Shown in pieces: positions 44,443 to 54,266 of a stretch of 64,000 nucleotides of DNA. How positions within the stretch are numbered: position 1 is the stretch's first letter; each line of letters opens with the position of its first letter. The position numbers were made by a program, and so were the translations under genes. The notes under the pieces were generated by a model. The model was not told the DNA's origin. It did no database searches and saw only the letters and a program-made list of their open reading frames with translations. Source of the stretch: Chitinophaga dinghuensis (lineage in GTDB: Bacteria > Bacteroidota > Bacteroidia > Chitinophagales > Chitinophagaceae); the NCBI RefSeq assembly GCF_003259435.1, contig NZ_QLMA01000002.1:186001-250000 (forward strand). Reading direction: 5' to 3'.

Positions 44443-46311
44443 ATGTTTCCTTCATACGATATAATAGTTGTAGGTGCAGGGCACGCGGGTTGCGAAGCTG
44501 CTGCCGCTGCTGCCAATATGGGCTCGAAAGTGCTGCTTGTTACAATGAACATGCAGACGATCGCTCAGATGAGCTGTAACCCTGCTATGGGTGGTATAGC
44601 TAAAGGACAGATCGTGCGCGAAATTGATGCATTGGGTGGGTACTCCGGTATTATTACGGACCAATCCATGATTCAGTTCCGCATGCTGAACCGTTCCAAA
44701 GGACCCGCTATGTGGAGCCCAAGAACACAGAATGACCGCATGCTCTTCGCTGCAAAATGGAGAGAGGCTTTGGAAAAAACACCCAATGTCGATTTCTACC
44801 AGGATATGGTGAAAGGTCTGCTCGTTAAAGATGGCAGATGTCATGGTGTTATTACCGGACTCGGACATGAAATCCAGGCGAAAGCTGTGGTACTTACCAA
44901 CGGTACTTTCCTCAATGGAGTTATTCATATTGGAGAAAAACAATTCGGTGGTGGACGCGTGGCTGAAACTGCAGCAACCGGTATCACCGAACAACTCGTT
45001 TCCCTCGGTTTCGAAAGCGACCGTTTGAAAACAGGTACCCCTCCAAGAATAGATGGTCGTAGCCTTGACTATTCCAAAATGGAAGAGCAAAAAGGTGACG
45101 ACGAAATCGTTGGCTTCTCCTACCTGGATATCCCAAGAATTCAACCAGCCCAACAACGTAGCTGCTGGATCACTTATACCAGCGAAGCCGTTCACGAAAT
45201 ACTCCGGACAGGATTCGACAGATCACCTATGTTCCAAGGTAGAATCCAGGGAACAGGCCCTCGTTACTGCCCAAGTATTGAAGATAAAATCAATCGCTTC
45301 GCTGAAAGAGAAAGACACCAACTGTTTGTGGAACCAGAAGGTTGGGATACCGTGGAAATCTATGTAAATGGATTCTCTACCTCCCTGCCCGAAGACGTTC
45401 AAATGAAAGCGCTGCGCATGGTACCAGGCTTCGAAAACTGCCGCATGTTCCGTCCAGGATATGCGATTGAGTACGATTATTTCCCACCTACCCAATTGCA
45501 GTTCTCCCTGGAAACTAAACATGTTCAGAACCTCTTCTTCGCAGGACAAATCAACGGTACTACCGGATACGAAGAAGCGGCATGTCAAGGACTCATGGCA
45601 GGTATCAATGCTCACCTGAAAGCAACCGAACAAGATCCTTTTGTATTGAAAAGAAGTGAAGCCTACATCGGTGTACTCATCGATGATCTGATCAATAAAG
45701 GTACAGAAGAACCTTATCGTATGTTCACTTCAAGAGCCGAATTCCGTACCCTGCTCCGTCAGGATAATGCGGACCTCCGACTCACAGAAAGAAGCTACAA
45801 AATGGGCTTGGCCTCCGAAGAAAGAATGACCAGAGTACAGCAGAAAAAAGATGGCGTAGAAAAGATCAAATCAATCCTGAAAGATCTCTCTATAGAACCA
45901 GCTGAAATCAGCGACCTGTTAAACGCAAAATCTTCGGCTCCTTTAACACAAAAACAAAAAGCACATCAAATACTCCTCCGCCCAGGATTGGATATCTTCT
46001 CCATGAAAAACGGAGTACCTAAAATTGGAAAAGCACTCGAAGGCTTCGATAACGAAACACTGGAGCAAGCAGAAATTCAGGTGAAGTACGATGTGTACAT
46101 CGAAAAAGAAAATGAACTCGTTCAAAGAATGAGTCAACTCGAAGACCTGGTAATCCCAGATTCCTTCGATTATAGTAAACTGGTTTCCCTCTCCGCAGAA
46201 GCCAAACAGAAATTTAATAAAATCCGTCCGCGTACATTAGGACAAGCCAGCCGTATCAGCGGAGTGAATCCAAGCGATGTACAAATCCTGATGGTATATA
46301 TGGGTAGATAA
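44443..46311 (+). CDS. mnmG: tRNA uridine-5-carboxymethylaminomethyl(34) synthesis enzyme MnmG (GidA)
   Basis: A 622-residue FAD protein that with MnmE modifies U34 of certain tRNAs. The FAD-binding motif IIVVGAGHAGCEAAAAAA is at residues ~7-24. Further landmarks are MSCNPAMGGIAKGQIVREIDALGG (about 43-66), RLKTGTPPRIDGRSLDYS, the ESIE-type PSIEDKI segment, AGQINGTTGYEEAACQGL and the C-terminal RPRTLGQASRISGVNPSDV. Length is normal. The old name gidA reflects its position next to oriC in many bacteria, which matters here given the neighbouring DnaA boxes and parS sites. Single-gene unit with own promoter and terminator. Confidence 0.98.
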   Translation: MFPSYDIIVVGAGHAGCEAAAAAANMGSKVLLVTMNMQTIAQMSCNPAMGGIAKGQIVREIDALGGYSGIITDQSMIQFRMLNRSKGPAMWSPRTQNDRMLFAAKWREALEKTPNVDFYQDMVKGLLVKDGRCHGVITGLGHEIQAKAVVLTNGTFLNGVIHIGEKQFGGGRVAETAATGITEQLVSLGFESDRLKTGTPPRIDGRSLDYSKMEEQKGDDEIVGFSYLDIPRIQPAQQRSCWITYTSEAVHEILRTGFDRSPMFQGRIQGTGPRYCPSIEDKINRFAERERHQLFVEPEGWDTVEIYVNGFSTSLPEDVQMKALRMVPGFENCRMFRPGYAIEYDYFPPTQLQFSLETKHVQNLFFAGQINGTTGYEEAACQGLMAGINAHLKATEQDPFVLKRSEAYIGVLIDDLINKGTEEPYRMFTSRAEFRTLLRQDNADLRLTERSYKMGLASEERMTRVQQKKDGVEKIKSILKDLSIEPAEISDLLNAKSSAPLTQKQKAHQILLRPGLDIFSMKNGVPKIGKALEGFDNETLEQAEIQVKYDVYIEKENELVQRMSQLEDLVIPDSFDYSKLVSLSAEAKQKFNKIRPRTLGQASRISGVNPSDVQILMVYMGR

Positions 46312-46329
46312 TCCTCCCAACAAAAATTT

Positions 46330-46360
46330 GAAAAAGCAACCTAACCAGGTTGCTTTTTTT
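46330..46360 (+). terminator. mnmG terminator
   Basis: AAAAAGCAACCT (46331-46342) pairs with AGGTTGCTTTTT (46347-46358), a 12-bp stem with a 4-nt loop and trailing T. Confidence 0.88.
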
Positions 46361-46385
46361 ATGCCATTCCCATAAAAAAATCCCA

Positions 46386-46490
46386 AAAATCACCGAAAAT
46401 CGACCTTCAGAAACCCGGTAAATTTTAAGGATCGCTTTTGGGTTGAATACTTATGTTCAAAACAAGGTGTAGGGGCTTAAAAGGGCTAAA
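46386..46490 (+). repeat. 105-bp direct repeat, copy 2
   Basis: Gapless counterpart of 42519-42623, in the same orientation and again just after a gene terminator. It shares the 30-bp identical block and the later TACTT-TGTTCAA pieces. The remaining 46491-47067 is AT-rich, without coding potential; I see only an inverted repeat TTGTTAT/ATAACAA (47009-47015 and 47024-47030) there. Confidence 0.8.
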
Positions 46491-47067
46491 AATGCAAAAT
46501 CTGAGAGGTTTTGTGGTTTTGCTCAGAAAAGGGCCCTCCGTAAAAGGCAAACGTGTCTACCGAAACAAAATCCCCAAAAATGCCCCCACTAAAATGCCAA
46601 TTATTACCAGAACGATTTTTTGATCTCCCCAATTCCCATCACTAAGTATCGAGAAATCATACTTTCACCCAATGATGAACATTCGTAATACCCGCTGACC
46701 ATTCCCCATGTAAAAAACGTAGATCATCAGGCCGGCCATCTCTCTAAAAAATAAACTATACGGCTATGCCTGCCTGGAAATTATCATTATCACAATTTCA
46801 GATCAAAAATGAACTAGTTTTCCTAATAAAATTGTGTATAACGTAAATGCATATACGAAAAAAATACATCAGCCCAAATACCAGTAAAATAAGTTATTAC
46901 AGCATGATCATTACATTTTATTATTACGGCTGTTTAATAACAATTAATTGAAGAAAAACTGCTTGACACACGATAAATAACAGACGCTAAACAAACATTT
47001 CCACCTGGTTGTTATTTATACAGATAACAATTCCGCACCATTTTATAATGTTCTAAAAAACAATGAC

Positions 47068-47499
47068 ATGGCTAAGAAAATAAACCCCGGTAATCAGGAC
47101 GATAAACCAAAAGGAAAGAAGAAAAAAGAAGAAGAATTTCCTGGCTATCCCGTATATCCTTCCAGTGAAGATATCATGAATGGCGGCAATAGGGAAAATG
47201 AAGTAGATCTGGATATGGACGATATTACCAGATCCTTCAGGCATAATAGCGAACTACCTTCCAAAAAATCTAAAAGTCCCTCCAAAAGCGATGAACAAGA
47301 AGAAAACTGGAAACAAGATAAAGTAGGAGATGACCTCGATGTTCCAGGATCAGACCTGGATGATGACGACGAACGCATTGGGAGCGAGGATGAAGAAAAT
47401 AATATCTACAGCATTGGGGGCGACCGGCATGAAGACCTGGAAGAAACCAATGATGACCTGATTGAAGATGATGATGAATTTGAAGAAGAAAAGTACTGA
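47068..47499 (+). CDS. Acidic low-complexity protein of unknown function
   Basis: A 143-residue hydrophilic protein with no signal peptide, membrane segment or recognisable domain. It begins with a Lys-rich stretch (PKGKKKKEEEFPGYPVYPSSEDIM) and becomes strongly acidic, with Asp/Glu runs near residues 96-110 and at the end (DDDEFEEEK). It is probably disordered. Such small acidic proteins are common in Bacteroidota and lack a known role. The frame runs from an ATG to a normal stop and stays open across 143 codons with sensible composition, so I think it is real. It is convergent with cls, with 10 bp between the stops. Confidence 0.65.
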   Translation: MAKKINPGNQDDKPKGKKKKEEEFPGYPVYPSSEDIMNGGNRENEVDLDMDDITRSFRHNSELPSKKSKSPSKSDEQEENWKQDKVGDDLDVPGSDLDDDDERIGSEDEENNIYSIGGDRHEDLEETNDDLIEDDDEFEEEKY

Positions 47500-47509
47500 T
47501 AGCGACCGT

Positions 47510-48988
47510 TTAGAGTAATGGCGCCAACAGCCTGCAAGCACTGTCCATAAAGCGTTTTAAAGGATTTCTTCTGTTCCAGCGCGTTTCCTGAACAGGAGAG
47601 GAATACAATAAATCTTCATCGAAGACACGGTTCAGTCGGGCCGCTACTTCTTCATCATATACCATCGCAGCGATCTCACAATTGAGATAAAAACTTCTGT
47701 TATCCAGATTCACAGAACTAATCCAGGAGAGATTATCATCGATCACCATTGTCTTGGCATGAATAAACCCACGCGTATAGAAATACACCTTAACGCCTGC
47801 TTCCAGCAAGGGTTTCATATAAGATAATGCTGCGTGTTGCACAATGAATGAATCTCCTCTGTATGGTAGCAGTAATTCTACTTCCTTGCCGGCAAGTGCT
47901 GCCAACTGCAGTGCGGATAATATCTGATCGGTAGGAATAAAATAAGGATTAGTGATCCTGATCCTATGCTGCGCTAAATTAATCGCCATTACCATGCAAT
48001 TCATCGCCATTGGCCAGTCGGAATCCGGCGCACTGGCTATGATATCAGTAAAGCAGGTACCACGCAATTGAGAACGCTGAAAATACGGGGATTCAAAACG
48101 AAAAACCTTCTTACTGACATAACGATAACTCATCAGAAACTGCAGCTGTAGTATGTTTACAGCATCGCCAGTAATTTTGAGATGCGTATCTCTCCAGAAC
48201 AGTTTGTGTTTCCCATTATTCAGATAACGATCATCCAGATTGATACCGCCGGCAAACCCTATTTGTCCGTCTACTACTATGATTTTTCTGTGGTTACGAT
48301 AGTTTGCATTCAGATAGAAATTAATCAGTACCGGTGAGAACACATACACCTCTGCGCCATGTTCCTTCAGTATTTTCGGGATCTTGCGAATATGATTGCT
48401 TCCCAGATCATCATAGATAAAACGCACCTGTACGCCCTGCCGCAGCTTCTCTACTAAGATTTGCAGTAATTCGTTGCCAATATCATCATCTGCAACGATG
48501 TAGTATTCTATGTGGATATGATGTTTGGCATCTCTCAGCGCATTGAATACCTCCGGAAATTTCTCTTCTCCATTCACCAATACTTTTACCTCATTGTTGC
48601 GTGTGAGAATAGATTGTCTGGAATTCAGCAGCATAGCGGACAATTCCTGTTTCTGTCCATGTGAAAGCCGCAAATCCAGCTGCATTTGTTTCAATTCCGC
48701 TCGCTGCGATTGCATGTAGTTTTCAAAAAGAATCTCATCCCTGCTGCCTTTCAGCGTAAAACGACGCTTTTTTCGGAAATCACGCCCAAGATAGTAGTAA
48801 ATGATTAAACCAAGAATAGGAACAAAAACCAGCAGGAGTATATAGGCTATGGCTTTTACTGGATTCCTGTTTTCCAGCAAGATGGTAAAAACAACACCCA
48901 CCAACGTTAGCGTCACCAGTAAGGTGCTCCCTAACTTCATATATGGATGCCAGTCTATTCCGTAAAGAAAGGTATAAAGCTGTTGCAC
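47510..48988 (-). CDS. cls: Cardiolipin synthase (phospholipase D family)
   Basis: A 492-residue membrane enzyme that joins two phosphatidylglycerols, releasing glycerol. Two N-terminal membrane segments (about residues 18-38 and 45-68, the second ending IIYYYLGRDFRKKR) precede two PLD catalytic domains. The HKD motifs are NHRKIIVVD (about residues 232-240) with GGINLDDRY after it, and HAKTMVIDD (about 409-417) with SSVNLDNRS after it. Both are complete, so it should be active. Length is close to E. coli ClsA (486). The gene is divergent from a secreted glycosidase gene and is not in an operon. Confidence 0.95.
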   Translation of the reverse strand: MQQLYTFLYGIDWHPYMKLGSTLLVTLTLVGVVFTILLENRNPVKAIAYILLLVFVPILGLIIYYYLGRDFRKKRRFTLKGSRDEILFENYMQSQRAELKQMQLDLRLSHGQKQELSAMLLNSRQSILTRNNEVKVLVNGEEKFPEVFNALRDAKHHIHIEYYIVADDDIGNELLQILVEKLRQGVQVRFIYDDLGSNHIRKIPKILKEHGAEVYVFSPVLINFYLNANYRNHRKIIVVDGQIGFAGGINLDDRYLNNGKHKLFWRDTHLKITGDAVNILQLQFLMSYRYVSKKVFRFESPYFQRSQLRGTCFTDIIASAPDSDWPMAMNCMVMAINLAQHRIRITNPYFIPTDQILSALQLAALAGKEVELLLPYRGDSFIVQHAALSYMKPLLEAGVKVYFYTRGFIHAKTMVIDDNLSWISSVNLDNRSFYLNCEIAAMVYDEEVAARLNRVFDEDLLYSSPVQETRWNRRNPLKRFMDSACRLLAPLL

Positions 48989-49120
48989 TTGATGCCGTGT
49001 TTAGCAGTTATGAAGATACGAAACCCTTGGTTTATAACGCTTTCATCTAATGTTTATCCCAAATATTATAATTTCTGCCTACGATCCTATAATTTACTCC
49101 CCGCTAAAATTCTACTCTTT

Positions 49121-51172
49121 ATGAAACTACTGACACGGCTGTTTTGTTGTACAATGCTGCTGCATAATTACGTGTATGCACAGACGTTAAATACAGCCGA
49201 AAATGCAAACAGATGGGCCATAAACGGCCCTGGCAGCATCCGATGGACCATTGACCAGCGACTTCCCCACGAAGATCATATTGAAATGGCTGGCCTGAAA
49301 TCAGCCCTCTGGCTGAGATACGGTGTAGATACCAACGGAGCCAGTGTACTCAACAGAACCCTCGTCTTCCCAACTTTCCGCCTGATCCCCAATAATACCC
49401 ATGCTTCCATGATGTATACCATCGGAGATAAGGACCTGCCCCGCGTTTTGATAAATAATAAACCCTGGAGAGAAGATATCATTTTTGGCGCCCCTACGAC
49501 ATCCATTCCGGAAAAAGTCCAATATATCACCCATGATGGCATCACCACACTGGTAAGCGCTTTCACCGATAAAGACGGTAGCCTGCTGCTGAAACATTCC
49601 TTTTTCCCTTCTGTAGATAAACCATTGCTGATAGAAAAGATGGTGTTTGTCAATAATCGGAAAACCGCTACTACAGTAGAAATGGAAGGAATGGAGCTAA
49701 ACCGTAATCCCTCCCTGGAAAAAACTTCCGACGGACCGCTGCACTTCGTAATGAATACGAATGGCGCTGGTTTGAAAACATTACAACCAGGCGATTCTGC
49801 TGTTGTGTATATAACGTATCAGGCTATACGAAAACAAGAAAAACCCATTCAAGCAGATCTTACTGCGGAGGAAAAAGCGCGCCGGAGCAGGATTGCGGGC
49901 ATTGAAGACCTGATGCAACTGGAAACGCCAGATACTTTACTGAATACAGCTTTTCACTTTGCTAAACTCCGTGCTACGGAAAGCATCTATCTTACAAAAG
50001 GTGGATATATGCATGGCCCTGGCGGACTTCGTTACTACGCAGCCATCTGGGCAAATGACCAGGCGGAATATGTAAATCCGTTTTTCGGATTTCTCGGAGA
50101 TGATATCGGCGCTAAATCAGCGATGAACAGCTATCGTTGGTTTGCATCCTATATGAATCCTGCCTTCAACCCAATTCCCAGTTCTATTGTGGCAGAAGGG
50201 GATGGTATCTGGCATGGGCGCCGCGACAGAGGCGACATGGCGATGATTGCATATGGCGCAAGCAGATTTGCCATGGCCCAGGGAGACGCGGATTCAGCGC
50301 GTGTGCTATGGCCACTCATCGAATGGTGCCTGGAGTACCTTCAAAAAAATGTTAACCAGGACGGCGTCGTCTTCTCCGACAGCGATGAACTGGAAGGCAG
50401 ATTCCCGGCAGGTAAAGCAAATCTCAATACCAGCGCGCTCTACTATGATGCGCTGTGTTCTGCATCCATGTTAGGACAACAATTACATGTTCCTGCGAAA
50501 CAACTGGCAGACTACAAATCCAGAGCAGTCACCCTGAAGAATAATATTGATAAGTACTTCGGAGCAAATATTGAAGGCTATAATACCTATCGCTACTATG
50601 CAGAGAATACTGTCCTTCGCGCATGGATTGCCACTCCTTTGGTGACAGGTATCATGGATAGAAAAGAAGGTACCATTGCTGCACTGTTTTCTCCTAAATT
50701 ATGGACAGAAGATGGGGTAGCTTCTCAATCCGGCGACCGCACCTTCTGGGACAGATCAACGCTCTATGCGCTGCGTGGAGTACTGGCCGCAGGAGAAACG
50801 GAAAAAGCATTGAAATTCCTGGACTATTATTCCAACCGCCGACTCCTCGGCGAACACGTGCCATACCCGGTAGAAGCCTACCCTGAAGGAAATCAACGTC
50901 ATTTGTCTGCCGAAAGTGGCCTCTATTGCCGGATATTCACAGAAGGTATGTTCGGTATGCGTCCTACAGGATTGAATAGTTTTGATTGTACGCCACGACT
51001 CCCAGCTAAATGGAATCGAATGTCAATTAAAAACATACATGCTTTCGGCAAAAAATTCGATCTGATGGTGAACAGAAAAAGTGCAGGTAAGTTATTGGTG
51101 ACTGTAACTACAGATACTAACGTTAAAGCATATACGATAAATGATAATGCTACGCTTCATGTAACATTATAG
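49121..51172 (+). CDS. Secreted six-hairpin glycosidase-like protein
   Basis: A 683-residue exported protein; the signal peptide begins MKLLTRLFCCTMLLHN and ends VYAQ. Residues ~25-260 look like a beta-sandwich domain and ~270-600 like an (alpha/alpha)6 barrel. YYAAIWANDQAEYVNPFFGFLGD, RRDRGDMAMIAYGASRFA, DSDELEGRFPAGKANLNTSALYY and GDRTFWDRSTLYALRGVLAAG are typical of glycosidases in the six-hairpin superfamily (trehalase, glucoamylase, rhamnosidase relatives). I cannot assign a GH family or the catalytic acids with confidence. The start at 49121 is chosen because the 58 codons before it would bury the signal. It faces a GH36 gene, sharing a terminator, which suggests a small glycan-use locus. 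Confidence 0.7.
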   Translation: MKLLTRLFCCTMLLHNYVYAQTLNTAENANRWAINGPGSIRWTIDQRLPHEDHIEMAGLKSALWLRYGVDTNGASVLNRTLVFPTFRLIPNNTHASMMYTIGDKDLPRVLINNKPWREDIIFGAPTTSIPEKVQYITHDGITTLVSAFTDKDGSLLLKHSFFPSVDKPLLIEKMVFVNNRKTATTVEMEGMELNRNPSLEKTSDGPLHFVMNTNGAGLKTLQPGDSAVVYITYQAIRKQEKPIQADLTAEEKARRSRIAGIEDLMQLETPDTLLNTAFHFAKLRATESIYLTKGGYMHGPGGLRYYAAIWANDQAEYVNPFFGFLGDDIGAKSAMNSYRWFASYMNPAFNPIPSSIVAEGDGIWHGRRDRGDMAMIAYGASRFAMAQGDADSARVLWPLIEWCLEYLQKNVNQDGVVFSDSDELEGRFPAGKANLNTSALYYDALCSASMLGQQLHVPAKQLADYKSRAVTLKNNIDKYFGANIEGYNTYRYYAENTVLRAWIATPLVTGIMDRKEGTIAALFSPKLWTEDGVASQSGDRTFWDRSTLYALRGVLAAGETEKALKFLDYYSNRRLLGEHVPYPVEAYPEGNQRHLSAESGLYCRIFTEGMFGMRPTGLNSFDCTPRLPAKWNRMSIKNIHAFGKKFDLMVNRKSAGKLLVTVTTDTNVKAYTINDNATLHVTL

Positions 51173-51177
51173 GAATA

Positions 51178-51217
51178 AAAAAATGCCGTCTCCACCCGGT
51201 GAAGACGGCATTTTTTT
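51178..51217. terminator. Bidirectional terminator between the two glycosidase genes
   Basis: AAATGCCGTCT (51181-51191) pairs with AGACGGCATTT (51203-51213), flanked by A and T runs on both sides. Confidence 0.88.
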
Positions 51218-51233
51218 ATAGTTGAAACAACCG

Positions 51234-53387
51234 CTATTGTGCAGTTAATTCCAATACATTACTGGTGAGAGAAACCGCTCTGGGAGCCAGATTTAAACCT
51301 ACCTTCATCAGGTAATCTCCACTGTAAGTCTGGTTAAATTTCAGGTTAGAAGTAGTGCCAGGGAAAAGGTTAATTTCCTTCACAGTATATTGTTTGGCCG
51401 GATCGAGTCCTTCGAGTTTCACATTACCGAAAATTTCCTTTCTTCTTACATTCATCATATAGTTGAATACGACCGCTTTTTGCTTATCTGCGGAAACGTA
51501 TTGGAACACTGCTCTGTCGTCTTCATATGGAGAAACAACTCTGTACAGATCTCCGTACCATATTATATCACGTAAACGGCTATACGTAGCAACTGCATCA
51601 TGACTAAATTGCATTTCCTGATCAGTGAACGCATCCACTTTGATATCGTAGCCTAGTTTACCCATCATCGCTACATCTGTGCGGAATTTCAGGGATTGTT
51701 TACCCCAGTTGGTAACGTGTGCCGACATCGTAATAGAAGGGAAGAAATGGCTGTAACCATATTGGATAAAGATTCTTTCCAGTCCATCTGTGTTATCGCT
51801 TGGCCAGAATTCAGTGAAGTATTTCATTGCGCCGTAGTCGGTACGCCCGCCACCGCCGCTGCAAAGCATGATAGGGAGGTGAGGGTATTTGCTTCTCACT
51901 CTTTCCATTACTTTATAAAAGCTGCGTACATAATCAATGAACAGATGGGATTGTTTTTCTTTCAGGTAGGGGCTGTAAGTATTGGTGAGCATACGATTGC
52001 AGTCCCATTTGATGTATGCAATACCTGGATTGTCAGATAATGTTTTATCCACAATGCCATATACAAAATCCTGTACGGCTGGATTTGTAAGATCCAGTAC
52101 CAGTTGGTTTCTGAAGTAGTTTTCACTGCGGTTAGGTAGTTTCAGTATCCAATCTGGGTGTTTGGAGTAGAGATCGCTTTTCGGGTTTACCATTTCTGGT
52201 TCCAGCCATATACCGAATTTCACGCCTTGTTTTTCTGCTTCTTTCACTAAATACCCGAGGCCATGTGGAAGCTTGTCCTTGTTGGGTTCCCAGTCACCCA
52301 AACCTGTTTTATCGTTATTTCTTGGGTATTTATTTGCAAACCAGCCATCATCTAGCAGGAACATGTCTACTCCTAATTTCGCGGCGCCGCCGAAGAGTTC
52401 AGACAAACGTTTTTCATTGAAGTCGAAGCCGGTAGCCTCCCAGTTATTGAGTAGGGTTAGTCGCGGTGAATGACCATCCAGAATACCATAGTTTACTGCC
52501 CAATGGTGGAGATTGCGGCTGGCCTGGCCTTTACCGTTGGCTGACCAGGTAAAGATAAAGGCAGGAGTGGTGAATACCTCATTAGGAGCGAGCATATAGT
52601 CGCTTGCATAAGGATTAATGCCGGCATTGATATGTAGTTGATTCAGTTGATCTACTTCAAATGCGAAGCGGAAGTTGCCTGTCCATGCGAGTGTTCCGGC
52701 GAGTACGGCGCCGGCGTTTTCAGTTGCCGGATTATCGAGTGCCAGGAGGAACATGGGAGATTGGTACATATTGGCTCTGGTACCCAGTTTGCTATCCAGT
52801 ATTTTCATGCCGGCTGTTAATGGTTGTTCTTCCATTTTCACTTCGGAAGCCCAGTCGCCGTGGAACTGCGTCATGTAATACTTGTCTGCGTTAAAGTGCA
52901 GCATGGAAGAGGAGTAGTCGGTCAGACGTACTGCTTGTTTTTCGCTATGTTTTATTTCGCTCCATGCTTTGATGACATCTTCATTGTAATAGCTTTCAAA
53001 GTGGAGTATAACGTTTACCGGATATACGGGATCTTTCAGAACGATATCGGTGGCGGTAACATTATTATCTTTTTTATTGACCTGATGAGAAACATATTTC
53101 AGTTCCAGCGAAGGGTTACCATCGTTATGAACGATGCGGATAGCGGGTTCCAGCAGGCTTTCCATGCCTGCGGTAACGTAGGCTTCCTGGGACGACTTAT
53201 TCAAAGTGTCAGTATTTTCGGGCTGTAATTTTTCACCCAGATATTTCTGGATGAGTCGACCTTGCTGATTGGTGGTATAAACCAGGTTGGTATGTGCAGT
53301 GCTGATTCTGATCAGTTGTTGTTGCGCATAGGAGGCCGTGGAATATAGCAGCAGAAATAGTGCTGTAATTTTTTTCATGCGGTTCAT
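51234..53387 (-). CDS. Secreted GH36 alpha-galactosidase
   Basis: A 717-residue exported enzyme of glycoside hydrolase family 36, which releases terminal alpha-linked galactose. The signal peptide ends ASYAQ (residue ~22). An N-terminal beta-sandwich is followed by the TIM barrel: FLLDDGWFANKYPRNNDKTGLGDW (about residues 341-364), FGIWLEPEMVNP, the nucleophile region AYIKWDCNR with the catalytic Asp, and the acid/base region LCSGGGGRTDYGAM with the second Asp. A C-terminal beta domain ends the protein. Both catalytic regions are intact. Some GH36 enzymes are alpha-N-acetylgalactosaminidases, so the exact sugar is not certain. An alternative start is the Met three codons in. Confidence 0.92.
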   Translation of the reverse strand: MNRMKKITALFLLLYSTASYAQQQLIRISTAHTNLVYTTNQQGRLIQKYLGEKLQPENTDTLNKSSQEAYVTAGMESLLEPAIRIVHNDGNPSLELKYVSHQVNKKDNNVTATDIVLKDPVYPVNVILHFESYYNEDVIKAWSEIKHSEKQAVRLTDYSSSMLHFNADKYYMTQFHGDWASEVKMEEQPLTAGMKILDSKLGTRANMYQSPMFLLALDNPATENAGAVLAGTLAWTGNFRFAFEVDQLNQLHINAGINPYASDYMLAPNEVFTTPAFIFTWSANGKGQASRNLHHWAVNYGILDGHSPRLTLLNNWEATGFDFNEKRLSELFGGAAKLGVDMFLLDDGWFANKYPRNNDKTGLGDWEPNKDKLPHGLGYLVKEAEKQGVKFGIWLEPEMVNPKSDLYSKHPDWILKLPNRSENYFRNQLVLDLTNPAVQDFVYGIVDKTLSDNPGIAYIKWDCNRMLTNTYSPYLKEKQSHLFIDYVRSFYKVMERVRSKYPHLPIMLCSGGGGRTDYGAMKYFTEFWPSDNTDGLERIFIQYGYSHFFPSITMSAHVTNWGKQSLKFRTDVAMMGKLGYDIKVDAFTDQEMQFSHDAVATYSRLRDIIWYGDLYRVVSPYEDDRAVFQYVSADKQKAVVFNYMMNVRRKEIFGNVKLEGLDPAKQYTVKEINLFPGTTSNLKFNQTYSGDYLMKVGLNLAPRAVSLTSNVLELTAQ

Positions 53388-53613
53388 TTTACTTGCGGGC
53401 AGATTAAGCGTATTATTTACAAATAAAAGCCAAGAATATCGGATATTCTAATAGTTTATTATCAGAATTTGGGCTGTAATGGGCATGGTATGGGAAATTA
53501 GCAAAAGCCTGCTGAGGAGGATGTGGTTGTTAACATTTGATACACAAACTGAAGCAGATCAATTTATTAATTGCGCGAGATAAGAGCATTAACCCAATCT
53601 AACCCAGAAAGTC

Positions 53614-54153
53614 ATGTTTGTTAACCTGCACAAGCTAATAGCGTTTGTGAGCATACCCAATGGCGGTATATATGATACTGCGCACAGGGTATTTGAGCGA
53701 TCTAGTTTTTTCCCGTTTAAGGGGCCTATAACTGTACCCAAATTTGGCTCACAGCGTTTTGCCATATTGAATTTGAATAATAGTCGGGTATATACGAGAG
53801 ATTATTTGCCGGAATTACTACGGTTTATTGCTATCCATGAACGAACGGAATGTTGTCTGGTGTTGAATCTGGTGTTGTATGATTATGGGCCGCATCATAT
53901 TGGGCCAATCGTCAACAGGTTGAACAGGAGTCAGTTTGATGTGCATTACATTATTGTGAGTAGTAATTATGGGGATAACAGGATTATTACCGATGAGATG
54001 ACAGCCAATTTTGCTGGGATGGTCCAGCGGGGTGTGATTCATGTGAACGATACGTTGGTGCGAGGTGCTGTTATTCGACTGAAACAGCGTGCCGATGAAA
54101 TCAGCCAGATGATTAAGGAGATTTTAAAAGAGCGGAGAATAGGGTATATGTAG
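53614..54153 (+). CDS. Protein of unknown function
   Basis: A 179-residue soluble protein that I do not recognise. It has no signal peptide or membrane segment. Hydrophobic strands alternate with basic and Asn-rich turns (AFVSIPNGGIYDTAHRVFERSS at the start, then LPELLRFIAIHERTECCLVLNLVLYDYG in the middle), and the C-terminus is a basic helix (IRLKQRADEISQMIKEILKERR). It may be a small alpha/beta fold. Base composition looks slightly more AT-rich than the housekeeping genes around it. It lies 113 bp before the SUKH-domain gene on the same strand, so the two could be co-transcribed. Confidence 0.6.
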   Translation: MFVNLHKLIAFVSIPNGGIYDTAHRVFERSSFFPFKGPITVPKFGSQRFAILNLNNSRVYTRDYLPELLRFIAIHERTECCLVLNLVLYDYGPHHIGPIVNRLNRSQFDVHYIIVSSNYGDNRIITDEMTANFAGMVQRGVIHVNDTLVRGAVIRLKQRADEISQMIKEILKERRIGYM

Positions 54154-54266
54154 TATTTCGGGAGATGCGTGTCTCACTGTTGATATAAACTACTATATCA
54201 ACCGGAGCGTCGTTGCCAGTTACATCATTGCTTTTGATATATTGTGAAGGCGAAAAACCTATCACT

